A DNA stretch of 64,000 nucleotides, taken from an uncultured Prevotellaceae bacterium. GTDB taxonomy: Bacteria > Bacteroidota > Bacteroidia > Bacteroidales > Bacteroidaceae. This document shows, one piece after another, positions 34,946 through 43,903 of this stretch (its first letter is position 1; each line of letters starts with the position of its first letter). Location of the stretch: positions 62,001 through 126,000 of the forward strand of contig CAMJKP010000001.1 of NCBI GenBank assembly GCA_946406435.1, given 5' to 3'. A program made the position numbers and the translations under genes. The notes under the pieces are model-generated. The model did no database searches, had not been told where the DNA came from, and saw nothing but the letters and a program-made list of their open reading frames with translations.

Positions 34946-34950
34946 CAGTT

Positions 34951-35826
34951 CTAGCGCATTGTCTTCCTAGCCTCAACATCCTCAAGGCTATCCTTATAAC
35001 TCACAACCTGATAATTGAATCCATACTGACTCATATCCTGCTCATAATAAGAACTAGAGAACATTTTGCAGACAGGTTTGAGGAAGAAGCCACCCAACCA
35101 TACAAATGGATTTAAGAGACCTGTAATCCAGACCTTCTTATTGTTTTTATCTGCAAAATACCTTACTAATTCTACGGTATCAGCATATTCACTATTCTGT
35201 GGGAAGAATGTTCCGGACATATCGCGAAGAATGAGTTGCTTCACAAATTCCGCCAAATTATCCACATGTAGCATAGAACGTTTGTTATGCCAAGCAGGAA
35301 ACACAGGAACCTTTGTTGCGAGCCATGCCAGACGAGGGAGATTACCCTTGTTGTTTGGTCCATATATCATTGGCGGACGGAGAATACATATTTTAAAAGT
35401 ATCCGTCTCAAGTTCCTTTAATCCATTCTCTGCCTGCAGTTTGCTGTCGCCATAGAAATCGTTTGGATTCGGAGTCGTGTTCTTTGTGACCACATCTCCC
35501 TTCAGACTTTTGCTGGCATGATATACAATCTTGGAACTCATATAGATATACTGCTTCACACCATGCTCTTTAGCCCATTTGGCAATTTCGATAGCAAGAT
35601 CACGATTCACCTTATAGTACAGAGGAGCCATTTCGGGCTTTGGATCTACATGCGCTATACCTGCAACATTAAAGACTACGTCATACTGGGAGAAATCGGC
35701 TTGTTTCCAAACGTCATTCATTGTATCGACAGTATCAACAGAGAACTCCTCAGGAGTCTTCATCAACCATCGCTCTATATTCATGCCAACAAAACTATTG
35801 GCACCTGTGATCAAAACTTTTTTCAT
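34951..35826 (-). CDS. NAD-dependent epimerase/dehydratase
   Basis: This 291-residue extended SDR has KKVLITGANSFVGMNIERWL at the start (TGANSFVG dinucleotide loop), a VFNVAGIAHVD segment near 50-60, and the catalytic DFYGDSKLQAE near 128-138. The C-terminal substrate domain is short, as in reductases and 4-epimerases acting on UDP- or dTDP-sugars. It is 5 bases upstream of the nucleotidyltransferase gene and 1 base from the acyltransferase stop, so it is tightly packed in the locus A operon. Confidence 0.85.
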   Translation of the reverse strand: MKKVLITGANSFVGMNIERWLMKTPEEFSVDTVDTMNDVWKQADFSQYDVVFNVAGIAHVDPKPEMAPLYYKVNRDLAIEIAKWAKEHGVKQYIYMSSKIVYHASKSLKGDVVTKNTTPNPNDFYGDSKLQAENGLKELETDTFKICILRPPMIYGPNNKGNLPRLAWLATKVPVFPAWHNKRSMLHVDNLAEFVKQLILRDMSGTFFPQNSEYADTVELVRYFADKNNKKVWITGLLNPFVWLGGFFLKPVCKMFSSSYYEQDMSQYGFNYQVVSYKDSLEDVEARKTMR

Positions 35827-35827
35827 T

Positions 35828-36412
35828 TTATTCTTCAGGTTCTCCTCCTGGGAAATATTTTACGACCTTAGCTGGACTGCCAAGAGCCAAACTCCATGCA
35901 GGAATATCTTTTGTCACCATGGAGTTGGCACCAACTATAGCTCCTTCACCAACAGTAACTCCAGGCATTACTATACAACCAGTACCAATCGCACAATTCT
36001 TACATAGATGGATTTTTCCATATTTATAAGGCTGCATACCATAGATTTCGCCAACCTTATAATTGGATAAATCCTTCTTATGACAAAGCAATCTGCAATC
36101 ACCAGCAATATGCACACCATCTTCTATTTCGATAAGATCCGAATGATTCAAATCTACACGAACATAATCACCAATAAACACGTCCTTACCGACCTTAGCA
36201 CCAAGTTTACGCAAGGTTGCAGGACGCAATTTTCTCGGATTAAAAGGCTCTAATATAGCCCAATTCATGGAATTGATTATAAGGCGATGATACCAATTGG
36301 TGAAAAACTGCTTAATCACTTTCCACAGACTCACATCGCCATAATCCTCAACAGGATACTTGAAACCAAGAAGGCAAAGTAATTTGTATGTTAAAGTCGT
36401 TTTCTGCTCCAT
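35828..36412 (-). CDS. hexapeptide-repeat acyltransferase
   Basis: The 194-residue protein has hexapeptide repeats in its C-terminal half (KNCAIGTGCIVMPGVTVGEG, then AIVGANSMVTKDIPAWSLAL) and ends GSPAKVVKYFPGGE. Such trimeric left-handed beta-helix enzymes O- or N-acetylate sugars using acetyl-CoA. An alternative is transfer of another short acyl group. It is near the middle-to-end of the locus A operon. Confidence 0.87.
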   Translation of the reverse strand: MEQKTTLTYKLLCLLGFKYPVEDYGDVSLWKVIKQFFTNWYHRLIINSMNWAILEPFNPRKLRPATLRKLGAKVGKDVFIGDYVRVDLNHSDLIEIEDGVHIAGDCRLLCHKKDLSNYKVGEIYGMQPYKYGKIHLCKNCAIGTGCIVMPGVTVGEGAIVGANSMVTKDIPAWSLALGSPAKVVKYFPGGEPEE

Positions 36413-36506
36413 ATTAATTTATTCTTCATAATAGTCCATTTTCGCGAATGAATCACAAACTAATACTTGATGATAAGGAATGTTCCAAATAGCGACCAAA
36501 CCTATC

Positions 36507-36980
36507 TCATTTCAGCCACTCATCAATTTGTTTGCCAATCTCCTGAGGCAGAGTGCATTCGAAATCGCAAGGGCGAGGGGAGAAAGTATCAAGTTGCTTC
36601 CATACATCGATAATGGAGTTGGTGCCGTCAAGAATGTATCCCTCACCAGCAAGTTTGCGTACAATCTCAGTCTGATGATCATTAACCATCTCTCCATATT
36701 TGGCCAATCGGGCAACAGCAATGACCTTCTTCCCTTTCTTGATGGAACTGAACAAAGCTCCTGTTCCTGCATGAGCAATGATTACATCCGCATTAGATAC
36801 ATATTCCTCATATTGATCAACAGGCACAAAAGGGATACATTTTACATTTTGTGGAATATATTGTGTGTGCCCGGTTTGCGCTATAACATCTTTAATTCCA
36901 TACTCTCGCACCAGATCCTCCACCATCTTCATCAGCCTGCTAAAATCTTTCGCTTGAGTACCCAAAGTTATAAAAATCAT
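36507..36980 (-). CDS. glycosyltransferase catalytic subunit (PssE/Alg13-like)
   Basis: This 157-residue protein corresponds to the C-terminal half of a GT-B enzyme (GT28-like): IFITLGTQAKDFSRLMKMVE at the start and VIIAHAGTGALFSSIKKGKK near 67-86, the nucleotide-sugar loop. It needs a membrane-anchored partner, which is the adjacent 36977-37501 gene overlapping by 4 bases. Together they likely transfer a hexose or hexuronic acid to the lipid-linked intermediate, as in Cps14F/G or PssD/E. Confidence 0.88.
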   Translation of the reverse strand: MIFITLGTQAKDFSRLMKMVEDLVREYGIKDVIAQTGHTQYIPQNVKCIPFVPVDQYEEYVSNADVIIAHAGTGALFSSIKKGKKVIAVARLAKYGEMVNDHQTEIVRKLAGEGYILDGTNSIIDVWKQLDTFSPRPCDFECTLPQEIGKQIDEWLK

Positions 36981-37501
36981 ATCAGCGGTCCATAATATTC
37001 AGCCTGCGGATATATTTTTAGCATCTCAGGCCATTGTACATATATTTTATCAGAAAAACGTTCAACCAATATACCCGTCATTGTTTTCTGATACACCTTG
37101 GCATTTGACTCAATAAATATAGTCTTTGCCCCATGCATTTTACCACACAAGAATAATGGTACAGCAATATAACTACCTGTACTAACTATTACCGCAGGTT
37201 TCCATCTGGCACATATCTTCCAACATTCTCTGAACATCTTGAGATAACTAATAGATGCCGCCAGTCGACTTTGCCGTTTTGATGTTCCTGCACGTTTTTC
37301 TCTGCTCTTCACCATTGCAACACTATATTCTATAGCTTTAAAACACGTCAGAACAGGTTTGTCTTTAGTCGCATTGAGATTATCTGTAACAAGGACACTT
37401 TGATATCTGTTGAAAAGAGATCTAAGTCCCATCAATTCAACATAGTGCCCCCCCTGACTACCAGCAAACATGACAACTTTATTTCCTTTCGTGGCCATCA
37501 T
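36977..37501 (-). CDS. glycosyltransferase membrane subunit (PssD/Alg14-like)
   Basis: The 174-residue protein is the N-terminal-half partner: VVMFAGSQGGHYVELMGL near 8-25, VSTGSYIAVPLFLCGKMHGA near 111-130, and TIFIESNAKVYQKTMTG. It recruits the catalytic subunit to the membrane and binds the acceptor. It overlaps both the catalytic subunit (4 bases) and the upstream GT4 gene (4 bases). Confidence 0.88.
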   Translation of the reverse strand: MMATKGNKVVMFAGSQGGHYVELMGLRSLFNRYQSVLVTDNLNATKDKPVLTCFKAIEYSVAMVKSREKRAGTSKRQSRLAASISYLKMFRECWKICARWKPAVIVSTGSYIAVPLFLCGKMHGAKTIFIESNAKVYQKTMTGILVERFSDKIYVQWPEMLKIYPQAEYYGPLI

Positions 37502-38586
37502 CTATTAAATAGAGGAGTTACATAATCAATCAACTTTTTGCTGACAATAGATTGTGTATAGTTATTTATGACTCTATTATAGCAGAAGGTTGAATAGGTA
37601 CCCCATTTACCTTCACGTTCAATTTTTTCTATTATTGACATATAAGTCTGAGGCAATAGATCATCAGCAACCAAATCAATATTGCCACATATTGACTCAT
37701 TAAATCCAGCTTTACTAACAATAGGGACGACTCCACATCCCATTGCTTCTGTCAAAGAATTAGAATGTCCTTCATTAGCTTCTGATGAAGGAAATATATA
37801 GTAATGACTCCTATGAAGTATCTCAGCAATAAACGGGAAAGGCTTTCTTCCATGGAATGTAACTATATCTTCCATTTTTTCATCAGAAACCACATTATTT
37901 AGTTCTTTCTGATATTCAGCACTACATCCCCCTATAATATCCAAAACCACATCATATCCTTTTTGCTTCATTAAGGATGCGACCTTAATTACCACATCTA
38001 CGTTCTTTTCAGGAACAACTCGACCAAAATATAACAGTTTAATTTGTTTTCCTCTTTCCAAATTATTCGATAGAACATACTCATCCATTATATAGTTAGG
38101 ATAATAGCTCCTCTCGATTCCGAAAGTGCTCTTTATCATATCTACATATTCTAATCCCTGACAAAGCACGACATCAGAAGTACGCAACAAATATGACAAC
38201 TTCTTTCGATAGGATTCGTCGCCTTCATTATAAGATATGACCATCGACCCATTTCTTGGTTCATAAATCACTTTATGCCCCATCATTTTTGACATCATTA
38301 CGAGCAATTTCTCCTGGCCTACTGTTCTATGATAGAAACCTACCACATGAACGATAGCAGTAGGATGGCAAAGTAACAAAAGAAACAGTTTAATTGGAGC
38401 TAACAACATCCCTGCTATATATTTTACTATGCCACCTTTAGATACAGGTCGGTTCAAATGAATTACTTTTATCCCTGCATCCTCATATATCTTCATGGTC
38501 TTAAGACATCCTGCCTCTGCACCTCCAATGCGCTCGGGTGGAGTGTCTTTGCCTATAGGAGCATAAAAGATTATTTCTTTTTTCAT
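37498..38586 (-). CDS. glycosyltransferase family 4
   Basis: This 362-residue GT-B enzyme has IKLLYFGRVVPEKNVDVVIK near 181-200, the donor loop, and HYYIFPSSEANEGHSNSLTEA near 263-283 with the conserved E residues (an acidic variant of the E-x7-E motif). N-terminal PERIGGAEAGCLKTMKIYED suits an acceptor-binding domain. It adds one sugar of the locus A unit; the donor is unknown. Confidence 0.88.
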   Translation of the reverse strand: MKKEIIFYAPIGKDTPPERIGGAEAGCLKTMKIYEDAGIKVIHLNRPVSKGGIVKYIAGMLLAPIKLFLLLLCHPTAIVHVVGFYHRTVGQEKLLVMMSKMMGHKVIYEPRNGSMVISYNEGDESYRKKLSYLLRTSDVVLCQGLEYVDMIKSTFGIERSYYPNYIMDEYVLSNNLERGKQIKLLYFGRVVPEKNVDVVIKVASLMKQKGYDVVLDIIGGCSAEYQKELNNVVSDEKMEDIVTFHGRKPFPFIAEILHRSHYYIFPSSEANEGHSNSLTEAMGCGVVPIVSKAGFNESICGNIDLVADDLLPQTYMSIIEKIEREGKWGTYSTFCYNRVINNYTQSIVSKKLIDYVTPLFNR

Positions 38587-38593
38587 TTCTATT

Positions 38594-39745
38594 TTATTCT
38601 AATGCACTCTTAAGGAACTCTATACTACTATTTCTCAAGTTCTCAAGATTCTTATCAACAGAATCCCAATCAATAACAGAATCTATACCATTTAAGCCAC
38701 CAACATTGTATAAATGCTGAGAATTACTTCCTAAAACAGCGATAAGAGAATCTATACGGGAATTCTTTGCGTTCTTACCTGTTGTACCACGATAGAATGT
38801 AAGGAATTGCTTATGGAATATATGGGAAAATACTGTACAATGGAATGAGTCTGTAACCACATAAGTAGCATCCTTGATATACTTAACGAAATCATTCGGA
38901 TCAACTTCATAAGGTGCCTCATCCCCATAGGTTTCGTCTATTTCGCGATATTTCTCAAGATGACGAATGCAGACAATCTTCAAGCCTTTCTGTTTTGCTA
39001 ATTCGGAAGCTTTTCTTCTTGCATCTTCATTCTCCGATATCAAATAGCAGAACATATATGGTTCTGTCTCATGTGGTCGAGCATCCTTTATTTCCTCCTC
39101 CCATTCCTCACGTGTAAGCAGCAATGTTGGATCTGCAACAACCTGTGCCGTTTTGTGAGACAATGAATCCACAATCTCTTTGCCTCTCTGCTCGCGTACA
39201 CCTATTTTAAAGAATCGATCCAGATAAGCTCCGGTTGCCTTCTTTTGAAAGTTCGGAATCTCCTGTACTCCAAAACTACTTGCGTAAGCAACCTTACGAA
39301 CATTATCATCTACAAAAAGAAGGTTGAAGAACTTGGTAGGTAGCCCAGTAGGTAGCCACACCTGATCGCTACCTACAACAACAGCGTCATAGTTCTTAGA
39401 GCCAGAAGTCAAAGCCTTATAGCCATCGTAGTCATGGAAATAAGGCAATAGTTTCTTTGCTTTGTACTCATCTACTGCCTTAGTTCGTAATTCAAGATTC
39501 TGTACATAGTCAGATGACTTATCTGCTTTTTTCTTTGGTGTTCCCTTTCCATACAGCCCACAACGATAGGCATTTATGACCCAGAGGACTTTCTCTAAGA
39601 ATGAGTAATGCTTAATATAATTAATAACTTCTATATCAAATCCAAGTTGCTGAATCTTTTTCAGCATTGCATACCCCTGTAAAGATGTACCATAGTTATT
39701 ATGACCTTTACGATATGCTATTACGCAACCTATTTTCGATGGCAT
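38594..39745 (-). CDS. polysaccharide pyruvyl transferase
   Basis: The 383-residue PS_pyruv_trans protein has KIGCVIAYRKGHNNYGTSLQ at the start, VVVGSDQVWLPTGLPTKFFN near 120-139, and ATYVVTDSFHCTVFSHIF near 296-313 with the key histidine. It adds pyruvate ketals from PEP. It is clearly a different lineage from the locus B copy at 16580. An iron-sulfur FrhB-like gene lies two genes upstream, with a GH26 gene between. Confidence 0.9.
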   Translation of the reverse strand: MPSKIGCVIAYRKGHNNYGTSLQGYAMLKKIQQLGFDIEVINYIKHYSFLEKVLWVINAYRCGLYGKGTPKKKADKSSDYVQNLELRTKAVDEYKAKKLLPYFHDYDGYKALTSGSKNYDAVVVGSDQVWLPTGLPTKFFNLLFVDDNVRKVAYASSFGVQEIPNFQKKATGAYLDRFFKIGVREQRGKEIVDSLSHKTAQVVADPTLLLTREEWEEEIKDARPHETEPYMFCYLISENEDARRKASELAKQKGLKIVCIRHLEKYREIDETYGDEAPYEVDPNDFVKYIKDATYVVTDSFHCTVFSHIFHKQFLTFYRGTTGKNAKNSRIDSLIAVLGSNSQHLYNVGGLNGIDSVIDWDSVDKNLENLRNSSIEFLKSALE

Positions 39746-39754
39746 TTTAGTTTC

Positions 39755-40900
39755 TTATTTTATTATATATGGTTGATTAAGAAATTGTTTCCTATCCTCA
39801 TATTGTGATTGATGATTGAACTCTCCAACACCCCATATTTGAACAATTCCCAACCTTACCTGCTTATCTAATAGAATTTTTGACAGATAATTCTTAAAGA
39901 AAACATTATTTGTTTTCTTACAAGTATTGGCCGTTTCAAATATCCCCGCTATTTTTTTATGTCTTTCTGCGACAGAGGACACTATTCTTGCCTTTTCTCT
40001 TGATTTCGCAAACTTATACGGATCTGACAACTTATAGTCATCATATCCAATAATGTCAACATAGTCATCTCCAGGATATCTTAACATAAACTCCTGTTCT
40101 GTGTTCCAATCTCGGTTTGGACAATATGCCCAGACTATTTGTGACTTTGGAGCATATTTCTTTATTAACTTTTCTGTATATATAAAGAATTTTTTATAGT
40201 CGCTTACAGAAACCATACCACTTCCCCACCATTGCCATGAATTTTCACATTCATGCCATAATCTGAAAATAATAGGAATTGGTTTCCCGTTATCATCTAC
40301 AAATTCATTTATTATACTTGCAACTTCCTTACATTGATCAATGAACCATTTTCTCGGATTTGGATAAGACACATTATTCGTATGGTCGTCTTTATAACGC
40401 CCCATACCACAACGCTCACCTTTATTGTTTAGTATTTCATTTATTACGTATACATGTTTCTTTGGATAATTAATACCTTTACGTTTGGTATGAAACCGAC
40501 AACCCATAGACACGCCAAAATCTGATGTCACATACGGGTTCTCCAAATGCCAGGAGAATGAAGGTATTGCCCTCCTTTCACGCCATTGTTTTTTAACAAT
40601 AGCGATAATATTATTCCTCATCTTTGATTTATACGAAGGACGAAAGTATGTGCCTGTAGAATAATAGAAATCTAATCCGTATATATACAAAGATTCACCT
40701 GTTTGTTTCTTGAATTTCGAACTAAAGATATCTTTCTCCCTTACATTGTATAAATGGTATTGACTAAAATAGGTTTTTCCTTTAGATTGAGCCAAAAGCA
40801 GATTTCTTTTTACAGAATTAGCATCAGTCCAATTATTCCATTGTGCAAATGAAACGACATTAGTAATGACAAACAAAAACAGCAGGAATGCTTTTTTCAT
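39755..40900 (-). CDS. secreted glycoside hydrolase family 26 protein
   Basis: I start at the ATG giving MKKAFLLFLFVITNVVSFAQ, a clear signal peptide; this ATG overlaps the upstream stop as TAATG. The 381-residue product has a GH26 (beta/alpha)8 barrel with the acid/base glutamate in FRLWHECENSWQWWG near 215 and the nucleophile candidate in IAGIFETANT near 323. GH26 enzymes cut beta-mannans and related glycans. Secreted by the capsule operon itself, it could trim or edit the locus A polysaccharide, which is an inference. Confidence 0.87.
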   Translation of the reverse strand: MKKAFLLFLFVITNVVSFAQWNNWTDANSVKRNLLLAQSKGKTYFSQYHLYNVREKDIFSSKFKKQTGESLYIYGLDFYYSTGTYFRPSYKSKMRNNIIAIVKKQWRERRAIPSFSWHLENPYVTSDFGVSMGCRFHTKRKGINYPKKHVYVINEILNNKGERCGMGRYKDDHTNNVSYPNPRKWFIDQCKEVASIINEFVDDNGKPIPIIFRLWHECENSWQWWGSGMVSVSDYKKFFIYTEKLIKKYAPKSQIVWAYCPNRDWNTEQEFMLRYPGDDYVDIIGYDDYKLSDPYKFAKSREKARIVSSVAERHKKIAGIFETANTCKKTNNVFFKNYLSKILLDKQVRLGIVQIWGVGEFNHQSQYEDRKQFLNQPYIIK

Positions 40901-42234
40901 TAATGAATATTTACTTTGGATTTCAATTTTGTAACAATAGGCCATAGTAATTTATGCCGTCCGAGAAACTGCTGAAACCTATTCTGTGTATAATCAAGCC
41001 AATCATGAAGCGTAGGATGACGGAGGTAGTCCACATCATATTCTGGAGTCACTTGTCCCATTTTCTTGCAAATATTCACAAAAGCGCCATTCCTGCCTTT
41101 TTTCTTTAATGACATCTTTTGCGAATCGGATATGGTCTGGAAAGATATCTCGTCAAGCTTCACTGCACCATCATTCTCGCACTCCATCAACAAGTCAAGC
41201 CATATCTGCTTCTTGACAATAAGGGAATTTACACCTATCTTATCGTCAGAATAAGGTTTAATATGTATATCGCCAAAGCATATATCGCCAAGTTCACCAT
41301 AATGATCAATACACAAAAGACATCTACGAGGAACAAAGAAACTTCTGAGCGGATGATAGTAACTCTGAAAATGTTCTTTATATACACGTTCTTCGTTATA
41401 AAGAATACTTTCTGAGTTGCTATTCAAAACTCTAATAGTGTCTCCCTTTTCTTTAGGCATCTTGACCTTCATACTTCCTAAACAGCCATCATCACGATAT
41501 TGGAAATATGTAATATCCTTCTGTGAGATTCCTCGTTCCTTAAATACGTGTTCTGTCAGATAGAAAGTACGACCACATGAGCAATAAATCGCAAACAGAC
41601 CGAAAATCTTATCGCGAAGTTTTTTATCAATTGCCATCAACTTCCGCATGCCTTGGATATGACAAGGCAATCCCACCACCACATAGCGAGAGCCACTAGC
41701 ATTCTTAATATCATGAGCAGCACGATTTAACGTTACCGGTGAATACTTGCTGCTTCTTGCAGATATTATCTCCTCTGGAGTGGTTGCAAGGAAACTTGTT
41801 GCCAGTAGAGGATCCCCTGCATCAAATCTGGTAACTATAGCGCCGTCAATCTTTTTGTTCTCCAAAAGCCAGATTAAGAACTGACTAACCATCCCCCCAC
41901 TGGCACTATGATATCGAATGTCGTAATTGTAGCTATAACCTGTATAACATTTCAAGTAAGGACCACACATCTTATCATGTTTCATGTCCTTATCAACAAA
42001 TAGTTCCTTGGCCATCTGCACCAGATTCACGCCCACACCAGGACATGCATCATAGCATCGATGGCAACCTCTGGAGTTGTTACATTGAGTACTATCTATT
42101 GAAGGTAAGAAACGACCATTTTTAACAATGGTCGTTATCGCCTCGCTCGGGCATGCTCCTTCACAGATACCACAACCAGTACACAGGTCATGTTTGAGAG
42201 TATAATTTATGTTTGGAGTATGCATTCTATTCAA
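40900..42234 (-). CDS. coenzyme F420 hydrogenase/dehydrogenase beta-subunit-like iron-sulfur protein
   Basis: This 444-residue protein has two ferredoxin-like cysteine clusters (CTGCGICEGACPSEA near 17 and CNNSRGCHRCYDACPG near 47-62), then the FrhB-like domain with SASGGMVSQFL near 110 and VVGLPCHIQGMRKL near 189-202. The second cluster has an unusual spacing. Its partner in locus B is the 17716-18966 gene. It precedes the GH26 and pyruvyl transferase genes. Confidence 0.87.
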   Translation of the reverse strand: MNRMHTPNINYTLKHDLCTGCGICEGACPSEAITTIVKNGRFLPSIDSTQCNNSRGCHRCYDACPGVGVNLVQMAKELFVDKDMKHDKMCGPYLKCYTGYSYNYDIRYHSASGGMVSQFLIWLLENKKIDGAIVTRFDAGDPLLATSFLATTPEEIISARSSKYSPVTLNRAAHDIKNASGSRYVVVGLPCHIQGMRKLMAIDKKLRDKIFGLFAIYCSCGRTFYLTEHVFKERGISQKDITYFQYRDDGCLGSMKVKMPKEKGDTIRVLNSNSESILYNEERVYKEHFQSYYHPLRSFFVPRRCLLCIDHYGELGDICFGDIHIKPYSDDKIGVNSLIVKKQIWLDLLMECENDGAVKLDEISFQTISDSQKMSLKKKGRNGAFVNICKKMGQVTPEYDVDYLRHPTLHDWLDYTQNRFQQFLGRHKLLWPIVTKLKSKVNIH

Positions 42235-43282
42235 AAAGTCGAATAAAGTCTTCTGCTTTTGAAGACTTATAAATCATTGTGAAGTTTTTGAGTTCCAACG
42301 CTTTTACCATAGCATTTGCAAGTTCCTCATGGTCATCAACGTTTACAGTATATCCATTATAACCATCTTTCACCATTCTTTTAATAATAGGAAGACACAA
42401 AGTACTTACTACAGGTTTACCTATATACATTGCTTCAATCAATGAATTTGGCAAGCCTTCCACACGTGATGGGAGCACAAAACAATCAGCATTAGCAATC
42501 CATTTATGAGGATTCTTTTGCAAACCAACAAAATGTACTTTTTCGCTAAGATTGTGTGAATTAACGTATTTGATTAATGAATTATAGTATTCATCACTTT
42601 CATTTATCTTACCTAACAGATACAGATGTGCATTGTTGATTTTCTGGGAGACCTTGTTGAAAGCACGCAGGATGACATCAAAACCTTTTGTATATATTAT
42701 TCGTCCCATCCAGACATACCTAACTTCATTATCAGTCATGTATGGAGATTGCTCAACCTTGTTCTTGTCAATAGTAGCGTAATCAGGGATATTATGAAGC
42801 GTTACCATATTATCCTTGCATTGCGGGATTTCCTTAATGTAGTCAGCATACATATCCTCTTGCTGCATAATCACCTTATATGCCTTAGGATAAGTCAACT
42901 TCATCAAAAACTGGTAAAATCGAGAGAAAAAAGCCCAATTATTATTGCTTCTAACAATAGGTCTAATTCCTGCTATTTTACCAGCGACAATAACTCTCAC
43001 ATTTATCGGAGCCAATGAACTAAAAATATAATCAGCGTGTTCTTTTTTGATAATCCACAATAGTTTTATGGTCAAAAAGTCCCACGAATTCCTGATTTTC
43101 AAATGTATCACCCTCGCATTTTCTGGAAAGAAATTTGCAATCTCCTGAACCTGCTGGTCAATCACTACATAGCATATATCATATTTTTCTGGATCTAACA
43201 GTTTTGATATGGTAATTACCATTTTAGAAGCTCCACCGACACGCCCCATGGTACAGAAAAGAACCTTCTTTTTATGACTCAT
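42227..43282 (-). CDS. glycosyltransferase family 4
   Basis: The 351-residue protein starts KKVLFCTMGRVGGASKMVIT with a Gly-rich acceptor loop and has RYVWMGRIIYTKGFDVILRA near 188-207, VGLQKNPHKWIANADCFVLP near 250-269, and SRVEGLPNSLIEAMYIGKPV near 270-289 (E-x7-E). It resembles the 43904 paralogue in its C-terminal half, so the two may be related duplicates with different specificity. It overlaps the downstream iron-sulfur gene by 8 bases. Confidence 0.9.
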   Translation of the reverse strand: MSHKKKVLFCTMGRVGGASKMVITISKLLDPEKYDICYVVIDQQVQEIANFFPENARVIHLKIRNSWDFLTIKLLWIIKKEHADYIFSSLAPINVRVIVAGKIAGIRPIVRSNNNWAFFSRFYQFLMKLTYPKAYKVIMQQEDMYADYIKEIPQCKDNMVTLHNIPDYATIDKNKVEQSPYMTDNEVRYVWMGRIIYTKGFDVILRAFNKVSQKINNAHLYLLGKINESDEYYNSLIKYVNSHNLSEKVHFVGLQKNPHKWIANADCFVLPSRVEGLPNSLIEAMYIGKPVVSTLCLPIIKRMVKDGYNGYTVNVDDHEELANAMVKALELKNFTMIYKSSKAEDFIRLFE

Positions 43283-43814
43283 AAATCATTTCCTTTTTCT
43301 TTATAAAAGCATTATCAGGTAATTTTTCAAGCACCTTTCTTTTTTCTTCTTTACTCTGGCCTTTTGTGTGAGTGTTATATTTTATATTCCTTTTAATATA
43401 ATCATCTATAGTACATATAATTCTAGCGGGATTACCACCAACTACGACTCCTGAAGGCACAGACTTTGTAACAACAGAACTACTGGCTATAAGAACATTG
43501 TCTTCAATTGTAACACCTGGCATTATTTGGGAAGAAGCGCCTATATAAACATGGTTACCAATACTTATTTTTCCAAACGAGTAAAAATCTGGATATTTCT
43601 GTCTCATCATACGTCCACCACCATGAGTATACAACTTTACGCCCTCTGTAATTGCGCAATCATTCCCTATGGTTATTAGATAAGCTTCACTAGGCCAATG
43701 ATGCTTATCGGCAATAAATGTGTTATTGCCTAGTTTTACGCCAACATATCTAGCAGACTTAACTGGAGATAGATATAGCCTTATTATCTTTTGTAAGACA
43801 TTTTTGATAGTCAT
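43272..43814 (-). CDS. hexapeptide-repeat acyltransferase (serine acetyltransferase-like)
   Basis: This 180-residue protein has a left-handed beta-helix: KLGNNTFIADKHHWPSEAYL near 27-46, HVYIGASSQIMPGVTIEDNV near 94-113, LIASSSVVTKSVPSGVVVGG near 114-133, and NPARII. It would acetylate a sugar hydroxyl or amine in locus A. It overlaps the GT4 gene downstream by 11 bases and is 89 bases from the one upstream. Confidence 0.87.
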   Translation of the reverse strand: MTIKNVLQKIIRLYLSPVKSARYVGVKLGNNTFIADKHHWPSEAYLITIGNDCAITEGVKLYTHGGGRMMRQKYPDFYSFGKISIGNHVYIGASSQIMPGVTIEDNVLIASSSVVTKSVPSGVVVGGNPARIICTIDDYIKRNIKYNTHTKGQSKEEKRKVLEKLPDNAFIKKKEMIYES

Positions 43815-43903
43815 GTTAATGAATTGCTAACGACTTATAGGTTTCAACAATCAGTTTTCCTCAATCTTTCTTTATCGCAACAATCAACAACAATTGCATC
43901 ACA

